A stretch of DNA of 6,010 nt from an uncultured Bacillota bacterium (lineage in GTDB: Bacteria > Bacillota > Clostridia > Peptostreptococcales > Anaerovoracaceae), in contig CAMOZS010000107.1 in NCBI GenBank assembly GCA_946631075.1, positions 1-6,010 on the forward strand, in the 5' to 3' direction. Positions within the stretch are counted from its first letter, which is position 1. Each line of letters opens with the position of its first letter. The notes beneath the pieces are model-generated. The model saw only the letters and a program-made list of their open reading frames with translations, made no database searches and was not told where the DNA came from. Position numbers and translations under genes: made by a program. Below, piece after piece: positions 1-5,093 of the stretch.

Positions 1-4
1 ATCT

Positions 5-28
5 AAAAAAAACCGGCCCAGGGCCGGT
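5..28 (-). terminator. Intrinsic terminator ending the operon
   Basis: On the minus strand ACCGGCC (28-22) and GGCCGGT (18-12) pair as a 7-bp, GC-rich stem around a 3-nt loop, and a run of eight T (12-5) follows, sharing its first T with the stem. The first base of the stem is the last base of the TGA stop (30-28) of the sortase-like gene, so the hairpin starts inside the stop codon. This marks the 3' end of the operon. Confidence 0.93.
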
Positions 29-612
29 CACATTACACTGGTGCAGCCGACCACAAAGTCGGTCTGATCATCGGAAGGATGGCACAGAAGCAGATCGTTG
101 GTGGCCTGGGCCCAGTCTTTGAGATGGTACTGGGTCGTGACTTCATACACGTACCGGACTCCGTCCATATCCGTGAAGATCACCCTCTCGCCGGGCTTCA
201 GCTTCGCGATTTTCGCGAACACATCGGTATTGGCCCCCTCCAGGCGGAACTTTCCCCTGACCGGGGAGCCGCTGATCCAGGAAACGAAAAATGCCTCTTT
301 TTCCTGCTTTTTGTCCAGTACCGGCGCCCGCAGATCCAGGGCGGGGATCTCCAGACATCCCACGATCTGCCGGCCGTCGATGTCAAAGGCCGTAAGGGGG
401 TCTTTGCCCGGGGTGAAGCCCTGAGCCGGATCGGTATCCTCCGCGGAATCAAGACCCGGGATCATGTATTCCAGGGAAGAAATGGTCTCCTTTGCCTGGG
501 CGTCCGAGGCCTTCATGTGGGTGTAAAAGTATGCACCAAAAGCTAAAACGGCTGCAACAAGTACCAGTACGATCACCAGAATGACTTTTCTTGTTGTCAG
601 CCGTTTGTTCAT
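28..612 (-). CDS. Degenerate sortase-like membrane protein (probable pseudoenzyme)
   Basis: The 194-residue protein has an N-terminal membrane anchor (about 9-30), a linker, and a sortase-like domain from residue 83: IVGCLEIPALDLRAPVLD (83-100), ISGSPVRGKFRLEGANTDVF (113-132), LKPGERVIFTDMDGVRYVYEV (138-158) and DLLLCHPSDDQTDFVVGC (173-190). These align by eye to the sortase pattern: the opening IPxL strand, the GHN His loop, the GDxVxFTDMDG strands, and the TC...R ending. The His loop reads GAN (Ala127) and the Arg position is Asp185, while the Cys (Cys177) is kept. His163 and His178 are the only histidines near the end of the domain. The reading frame is intact. Transpeptidase activity is therefore doubtful; it might bind sorting signals, act as a scaffold or be a decaying paralogue. 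It follows a 39-nt gap. An AAGGA lies about 13 nt before the ATG, unusually far, and an in-frame TAG two codons upstream rules out an earlier start. Confidence 0.8.
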   Translation of the reverse strand: MNKRLTTRKVILVIVLVLVAAVLAFGAYFYTHMKASDAQAKETISSLEYMIPGLDSAEDTDPAQGFTPGKDPLTAFDIDGRQIVGCLEIPALDLRAPVLDKKQEKEAFFVSWISGSPVRGKFRLEGANTDVFAKIAKLKPGERVIFTDMDGVRYVYEVTTQYHLKDWAQATNDLLLCHPSDDQTDFVVGCTSVM

Positions 613-651
613 CTTCTAATCAGTTTCCTTGCAACTATAACTCTTCGTGCC

Positions 652-1650
652 TTATTCGGCTCCCTCCTCCGCTCTGCGTCTGCGCATCAGCAGCCATATG
701 ATCAGGGCGATCAGAAGCAACAGGCCAACTCCGATACCGATCAGCAGCGGAAGCTTGCTTCCGCCATCATCAGGCGTTGCTGTCGGAGTCTCGCCGTCAT
801 CCAGGTCCGCGTACTGTTCAGGTCCTGCCAGCGGGGTATCACCGTCGCCGATGTTTGCCGCATTGCCGCCGTCATTTCCAGCATTTGCGTTGGCATTGGC
901 CGGACCCGCGCCAGCCGGCACCGCGGTCCCTGCCGGATTCGCTCTGGTTCCCGGAGCCGCCGGATCCACGACCGTTCTGGTCCTGGTGGTCGTCGTGGTC
1001 TCACCTTCGTCCCTGTAGTACTTGAAGGTGAATACGTTTTTCGATTCATCCGTTTCGAGGGTCTTGCCCAGGGTGTAGGCGTGGGGCAGATATCCGTCGA
1101 CATAGCGGAAGGAAACTACCGGCTTATCACCGGGCATGCCGTAGTAGGTGTCGCTGTCCAGCAGTTCAGTTCCGTCATCGGAAACGTAATTGATGGTATA
1201 GGCGACCATCCTGCCTTTGATCCCGTAGGCGACCTCATAGCTCACGTCCTCCTCCAGCTTGGTGAAGGTAGCGTTGGTGAATCCGGTGATGTCGTCGCTG
1301 TTCTCGGTCTCATCGTTGTCGTGGCCGGCGATGCGGAATCCTCTGACATAGTATTTGTCATTCTCGACATCGACGTCCTTGATATCGAGGGTGATGGTCT
1401 TGGTCTCCCCCGCCTTGATGCTGTCGGTCCACTTGGTCTGATCATTGTAGGTGCCCTCGATGCCGGAATATACCTCGATGGTATATTTGTAACCGGGCAG
1501 AGGCTTGCCGTCAGCGAAGCCGTCGTTATCCGTTCCGGCATGCGCAAAGGCTGGCATTCCGAAGATCAGGATCGCCGCGGCCAGCAGAAGGGCCGGCAGC
1601 AGGGCTTTCAGACATCTACTGTTCCTATCGTTCATCTTCGCGTATGTCAT
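652..1650 (-). CDS. Membrane-anchored surface protein with MucBP-like domain and low-complexity stalk
   Basis: Secreted, C-terminally membrane-anchored protein of 332 residues. The signal peptide hydrophobic core (about 15-31) is followed by a likely cut after AHA (38). Residues about 52-145 form a beta-rich region with YYVRGFRIAGHDND and EVAYGIKG. Residues about 148-212 (YTINYVSDDGTELL, GMPGDKP, YVDGYLPHAY, VFTFKYYRD) resemble a MucBP-type repeat, a fold common in surface adhesins. A Thr-, Pro-, Ala-, Asn- and Gly-rich stalk (217-297) includes ANANANAG and IGDGDTPLAG. It ends in a membrane segment (about 300-321) and RRRR. There is no TG sorting motif directly before the membrane segment, so it probably stays in the membrane. 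The start at 1650 is coupled by ATGA to the previous gene with GGTGAGG just upstream. An internal ATG at 1635 would give a more standard signal peptide but has no ribosome binding site. It could serve as an adhesin or as an assembly platform; the role is inferred. Confidence 0.83.
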   Translation of the reverse strand: MTYAKMNDRNSRCLKALLPALLLAAAILIFGMPAFAHAGTDNDGFADGKPLPGYKYTIEVYSGIEGTYNDQTKWTDSIKAGETKTITLDIKDVDVENDKYYVRGFRIAGHDNDETENSDDITGFTNATFTKLEEDVSYEVAYGIKGRMVAYTINYVSDDGTELLDSDTYYGMPGDKPVVSFRYVDGYLPHAYTLGKTLETDESKNVFTFKYYRDEGETTTTTRTRTVVDPAAPGTRANPAGTAVPAGAGPANANANAGNDGGNAANIGDGDTPLAGPEQYADLDDGETPTATPDDGGSKLPLLIGIGVGLLLLIALIIWLLMRRRRAEEGAE

Positions 1651-2411
1651 GCTGCCTCACCGCCTTTCTTCTCGTCCTTGTTGCGGTCCCGTCTCCAGAG
1701 GATGATCGCGATCGCCGCGGCGATCAGGGCTGCAGCCATCAGAGCGGCAAACAGCATGATATTCGAGTTGTCTCCGGTCTTGACGTGGGATACGACAGTC
1801 TTGACCTTTTTCTTGTCCTTGGCCTTTTTCTCGACTGCGTACTGGACCAGCAGGGATCCGTCGGTATCCATATAGTCGTTGACTTCCGTCTCGCCGTCGC
1901 AGACAACCCTGAGATGGGTCTTGCCTGACTGACCGGACTTCAGTTCCTGGATAAAGAAGAATTCCTTGGTCGCGTTGGTCGCCTGCAGCAGGCCTTCCAG
2001 GTCTGCCGGGGCGCTGCTTTGCTCTGTCTGCTCTCCGCCGACCTTCTCATTGGAGAAGAGGGTGGTCATGGTCCCGTCCGGACCTTCGTTGCGGAGCACG
2101 TAGGTATATCCGCCGTTCTCGGCAGCCTCCTTGGCCTGCTCCAGTGTGGTCAGGACTTCATTTCTCATGTACCATTCGGTGGTTTCATTGGTCCCGTTCT
2201 TATAGGTCACCGTATAGGTGAGACTGTCTCCGGGCTGCAGTCTGGACTGGGCAGCCGCCCAGTCATCCGATGTAAAGTCTGAAGTGATCTCCTTGCCGTT
2301 GTACTTGCAGGAGCCCTTGAAGCTGTATGAGTTGGCGTAGCACATGCTGCTTGCCGCCAGCATCATAGCCAGGCTTGCCAGGAGGATGATCATCAAATGT
2401 TTTCTCGTCAT
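1647..2411 (-). CDS. Cell wall-anchored surface protein with VKTGD sorting signal
   Basis: The clearest sortase substrate in the window, 254 residues. The signal peptide (hydrophobic 7-22) probably ends after CYA at residue 26; Cys24 is not in a lipobox. The ectodomain (27-205) contains LQPGDSLTYTVTYKN (58-72), TTEWYMRNEVLTTLEQA (77-93), GGYTYVLRNEGPDGTMTTLF (100-119), VGGEQ (124-128) and VVCDGETEVNDYMDT (169-183). I associate this pattern with anchored proteins of clostridial sortase loci but cannot tie it to a named domain. The C-terminus is a full sorting signal: HVKTGD (209-214), a membrane segment (about 219-239) and the basic tail RRDRNK. The motif replaces the LP of LPXTG with V-K. Cys35 and Cys171 may form a disulfide. 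By inference it is the base or anchor of the fibre. The ribosome binding site is AAGGGGGG, overlapping the preceding TAA. The stop overlaps the next start as ATGA. Confidence 0.85.
   Translation of the reverse strand: MTRKHLMIILLASLAMMLAASSMCYANSYSFKGSCKYNGKEITSDFTSDDWAAAQSRLQPGDSLTYTVTYKNGTNETTEWYMRNEVLTTLEQAKEAAENGGYTYVLRNEGPDGTMTTLFSNEKVGGEQTEQSSAPADLEGLLQATNATKEFFFIQELKSGQSGKTHLRVVCDGETEVNDYMDTDGSLLVQYAVEKKAKDKKKVKTVVSHVKTGDNSNIMLFAALMAAALIAAAIAIILWRRDRNKDEKKGGEAA
2221..2264. repeat. Two adjacent inverted repeats inside the VKTGD gene
   Basis: GACTGGGC (2245-2252) and GCCCAGTC (2257-2264) form a perfect 8-bp inverted repeat with a 4-nt loop. Beside it, AGACTG (2221-2226) and CAGTCT (2238-2243) form a 6-bp stem with an 11-nt loop. 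Both lie in codons about 50-64 of the VKTGD protein gene. Neither is followed by a T run on the minus strand, so they are not intrinsic terminators. Function is unknown and chance is possible. Confidence 0.45.
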
Positions 2412-2423
2412 GTCGCTCCCCCC

Positions 2424-3194
2424 TTACTTCAGGCTCAGGCTGCCGCTGGCTTCGCCGTCTGTCGTTACAGTGATATCGTCTTCCGTGAGACCCCAGAGAC
2501 TCTCTACCGCATCCTGGGCGTTATGGTTCTGGAGTGCCTGCACGTTGGCCTCGATGCAGGCCCAGTATCCGTTGTACAGATACTCGTATTTGATGGTTGT
2601 CTTGCCGTCCTCTGTGGTTTCGTGGACTTTGATGTTTTCTTTCTTGGTGATGTCCCCATTGATCTTCAGGGTGTTGACCACCGGTGTGGTCTCCTCCCCT
2701 GCGCTGTCGATGGTTCCCTTAAGCAGCTTGGTGTAGTAATAGGTCGTCCGCTCTGTAGTCGTCTCGTCCTTGTTGATCTGCCAGTCGGGCCCGCAGTCCT
2801 GCTTGCCGTTGTATTTGAGCTCGATCATTGCCGGGTCGAGGAAGTTCACCTTGTTCCCGTTCTCGTCCGCCCAGTATTTGCGGAGATTGATCCGGAGAAA
2901 GACGTTGATGTCGCCGTGATTTCTGGCTGTGATCGCCTCGTCGTAAACGTAGCCCGGCTTGTACTTGCCCTCCAGCGGGGTCAGCAGCACCTGGTCCAGA
3001 TCGGACACTTCGGTCCCGTTCTCCACAAGGCTGACGTCCAGATTGCTCAGCTCAAATTCCGCCTTGTACTCGGCGCTCTGGATATCCGCCACGGTCTTCG
3101 CGGCGACTGCCGCTGCCGAAATCAGGAGCAGGACAGCCATGACGAGAAAGGCCGCGGTTCTTGCTGTAATCTTTTTTCTGGTCTTCGCTTTCAT
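2424..3194 (-). CDS. TasA-like secreted or membrane-tethered fibre subunit
   Basis: This 256-residue protein belongs to a family I associate with clostridial sortase/TasA loci, although I cannot name it exactly. A basic start (KAKTRKK) and one hydrophobic segment (about 13-32) are followed by AAKTVAD, not the AYFSD-type motif of its neighbour. It may use ordinary signal peptidase I (after VAA) or stay tethered. The mature part carries EFELSNLDVSLVENG (46-60), YKPGYVYDEAI (78-88), NHGDINVFLRINLRKYWADE (92-111), LDPAMIEL (119-126) and a closing ANVQALQNHNAQDAVESLWG segment (216-235). This last part matches the Q-x-HNA-x-x-A-x-x-x-WG ending I recall from TasA-type proteins. Cys134 and Cys213 could pair. 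There is no sorting signal. The gap to the preceding stop is 12 nt, and the ribosome binding site AAGGGGG begins inside that TAA stop codon. Confidence 0.76.
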   Translation of the reverse strand: MKAKTRKKITARTAAFLVMAVLLLISAAAVAAKTVADIQSAEYKAEFELSNLDVSLVENGTEVSDLDQVLLTPLEGKYKPGYVYDEAITARNHGDINVFLRINLRKYWADENGNKVNFLDPAMIELKYNGKQDCGPDWQINKDETTTERTTYYYTKLLKGTIDSAGEETTPVVNTLKINGDITKKENIKVHETTEDGKTTIKYEYLYNGYWACIEANVQALQNHNAQDAVESLWGLTEDDITVTTDGEASGSLSLK

Positions 3195-3206
3195 ATCCCG
3201 TCCCCC

Positions 3207-3761
3207 TTACTCTACCGGTATCTCACCGACCGGCAGCTTCCAGCCATCCGGATTTACCAGCACATTTTTGCCGGATGCGTCCTGTTCATAGGTCGCGATC
3301 GCGTCTTCCTGTACGACGGCGATCTGGAAGCTGTCGCCAAGTTCAGCGACTTCCTTGTCGGTCAGGTCCCTGCCGTCTTTCTGGATCTTGACCACCAGAG
3401 AATCCTTAGGGGTCTCAGCGCCCGGAGCCAGGATACCCTTGTAATAGTACCAGCCGTCTCCGCCGTCATACCAGACGGTCTCATCACATTCGATATGGGT
3501 GAAACCCTTGGGTCCGTAGATCCCGACCCGGACGACTACGTCCGCGTCTGTCTCAGCTCCGGTGTTCTTGATCTGGATGTTCTTCTCCTTCGGGTTGTCG
3601 CCTTCTGTGATCACCCGCTCTCCCGAGTAGCTGAAGGTCACCTTGCCCTCTGCCGGTTCATAATCACTGAAGTAGGCGAGAGCCGCGCTGGTTCCCAGAG
3701 TCAGCGCCAGCAGCGCCGCGCAGAGAATGATTCCTGTTGTTCTGCCAATTTTTCCCATCAT
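3207..3761 (-). CDS. TasA/camelysin-like surface protein with SipW-type signal peptide
   Basis: Small secreted fibre subunit candidate, 184 residues (183 if the second ATG is used). The N-terminus has basic residues, a hydrophobic core (about 9-28) and then GTSAALAYFSD. This resembles the SipW-dependent signal peptides of TasA and camelysin, in which GGT-x-A is followed by (A/Y)F(N/S)D. Cleavage is likely between Ala29 and Tyr30. The mature part is beta-rich: an IQIKNTG strand near 62-68, a DVVVRVGIYG strand near 74-83, aromatic GWYYYKG near 103-109, and a closing SFQIAVVQEDAI segment (144-155) that recalls the last core strand of this family. In TasA the processed N-terminus takes part in subunit polymerisation by strand exchange; by inference the same may hold here. 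It has one cysteine (Cys92), no sorting signal and no C-terminal membrane segment. No SipW peptidase is seen in the window, so it must be encoded elsewhere, possibly just upstream. Confidence 0.8.
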   Translation of the reverse strand: MMGKIGRTTGIILCAALLALTLGTSAALAYFSDYEPAEGKVTFSYSGERVITEGDNPKEKNIQIKNTGAETDADVVVRVGIYGPKGFTHIECDETVWYDGGDGWYYYKGILAPGAETPKDSLVVKIQKDGRDLTDKEVAELGDSFQIAVVQEDAIATYEQDASGKNVLVNPDGWKLPVGEIPVE

Positions 3762-3763
3762 AT

Positions 3764-3770
3764 CCTCCCT
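3764..3770 (-). promoter_or_regulatory. Strong Shine-Dalgarno AGGGAGG that decides the start of the first TasA-like gene
   Basis: Two ATG codons follow each other, at 3761 and 3758. The AGGGAGG lies only 2 nt from the first and 5 nt from the second. Ordinary spacing therefore favours 3758, which shortens the protein by one residue. It sits within the 12-nt gap after the pilin stop codon. Confidence 0.6.
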
Positions 3771-3773
3771 GCT

Positions 3774-5093
3774 TTAATTCTTATCCTCTCTCAGGCCCAG
3801 TCTTTCGAGAATCTCATATCCCTTGCCCAGATCAGTCTGGTCGGATAATCCGTACTTGTTGATGATCCCGCTGTCGTAGTCTACGGTCTTGCTCCAGCCG
3901 TTGTCGAAGCTGACCTCGTAGACTCCGTCAGCATTCGGGCCTGTTGCTGTTGCGGTCGTCTTGCCGTCCCTGGGCTCGTAGTTGGCGGTGTAGACCTCCG
4001 TCACTTCGATCCTGTCCAGATTGGCCGGGATGCTGTCGATGATCGTATCCCTGGATCCGGCCGATGTGAAATCGATCGATGCCGGAACAGAATAGACGAT
4101 CTCGTTATCCTTGTATCCGTCGATCCGGAACACGATGGTGGTCGCTACGTTATCGTTATGCTTGACGAATTCATCGATGACCTTGGTCAGTTTCAAACTG
4201 CGCTGTTTGAATGTATTGGTCACAGTATAGCGGATGAACTGGTCCGCGACTTCCTTGCCCTGACTTGTTTCATAATATGCATCGGTGCCTTCCGGCAGGA
4301 TCTCCTGAACGCTCCATTCTCTCTGGATATTCTCGGTGTTCCATTTATAGAACCATTCGTTGTCCTCGTTCAGGGTGACTTCTTCAGCCTTTGTCCAGTC
4401 AGCATCGGCGCTGTCCCGGTAAAAGATCCCGATCTTGATTCCTTCGGGACGGAGAAGTTCTTCTCTCTTCTTATCCTTTTCCCCGGCCTTCCATTCCTTG
4501 TAGACCTGGAAATATTTGGCGTGATTCTCGTCCGCCTTGATGGCGATATCGACGACCGACCTGCCATCGAACACGGTCACAAAACCGGGGACAGGTATAT
4601 AGTTGGTGGTCACGCCTCCCTTGGAGACGGATTCCTGGGGTCCGATGATAAGATAGAGTCCGTCCTCGGTCACGCTGACCGATCCGGTGCCGGTGGCCTT
4701 GGAGATCGGACAGTTCAGGGGATATCCCTCGATCTCGATCGGATCCTCCGCGGATTCCAGCGCCGCCTGCAAGGTCGTTCCCGCCTTGATCAGGGCCTCC
4801 CGCCATTTGTCCATCTTGTCTTCACCGGAGAAATTCTTCTCGGAAACATCGGGAAGAGTCAGACCGGAAAAGGCGCTGTCCCAGACCAGATCGTTGCCGT
4901 TCTCAAAGCTTCCCACCTTGTACACCTTGAATGTGGTGTCAAAGTTGTCCACTGCCTGACTGTAGGTGACATTGATCGTCCCTCCGGCCGCGTGGGCCGG
5001 CTCCGCTGTCAAAGCAAGTCCCCCGATCAGGCAGACCGCGCAGAGCAGCGCGATGATCCATCCATTTTGTCTTCTTGTCGTTGTCCTCGTCAT
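3774..5093 (-). CDS. Pilin-like surface protein with CnaB-type isopeptide domains, no sorting signal
   Basis: Probable major or tip subunit of a sortase-built fibre, 439 residues. A signal peptide (basic start, hydrophobic 12-30) probably ends after AHA at residue 35. Residues about 38-188 form an N-terminal pilin-type domain beginning GTINVTYSQAVDNF. Residues about 194-296 form a CnaB-like domain with a plausible isopeptide triad: Lys199 (VYKEW), Glu264 (SVQE) and Asn293 (VTNTF). Residues about 298-415 form a second such domain: Lys304 (LTKV), Glu366 (VTE) and Asn412 (INKY). Lys186 at the end of the first domain is the best candidate for a pilin-lysine, although the YPKN motif is absent. The protein ends in a charged tail (GLREDKN) with no LPXTG-like motif and no membrane segment. 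The ATG overlaps the sortase stop; a GAGGG lies 10 nt upstream and a closer AAGG 2 nt upstream. Family assignment rests on motif recognition, not alignment. Confidence 0.88.
   Translation of the reverse strand: MTRTTTRRQNGWIIALLCAVCLIGGLALTAEPAHAAGGTINVTYSQAVDNFDTTFKVYKVGSFENGNDLVWDSAFSGLTLPDVSEKNFSGEDKMDKWREALIKAGTTLQAALESAEDPIEIEGYPLNCPISKATGTGSVSVTEDGLYLIIGPQESVSKGGVTTNYIPVPGFVTVFDGRSVVDIAIKADENHAKYFQVYKEWKAGEKDKKREELLRPEGIKIGIFYRDSADADWTKAEEVTLNEDNEWFYKWNTENIQREWSVQEILPEGTDAYYETSQGKEVADQFIRYTVTNTFKQRSLKLTKVIDEFVKHNDNVATTIVFRIDGYKDNEIVYSVPASIDFTSAGSRDTIIDSIPANLDRIEVTEVYTANYEPRDGKTTATATGPNADGVYEVSFDNGWSKTVDYDSGIINKYGLSDQTDLGKGYEILERLGLREDKN

Noticed and set aside
613..651. TATAGT as an internal promoter for the last gene
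   Set aside because: No -35-like hexamer sits about 17 bp upstream and the match to the -10 consensus is imperfect.
2325..2411. Possible lipoprotein signal (Cys24) in the VKTGD protein
   Set aside because: The residues before the Cys are Ser-Ser-Met, which do not fit a lipobox, and the C-terminal sorting signal already explains anchoring.
2397..3848. Long plus-strand open frame of 483 codons opposite two whole genes and parts of two others
   Set aside because: It spans several well-supported minus-strand genes and their junctions, lacks recognisable domains or a credible ribosome binding site, and its composition looks like the complement of GC-biased codons.
3774..3862. Frameshift hiding a sorting signal at the pilin C-terminus
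   Set aside because: The other frames over the last 30 codons contain stops or charged residues and no hydrophobic stretch, so there is no sign of a lost membrane segment.
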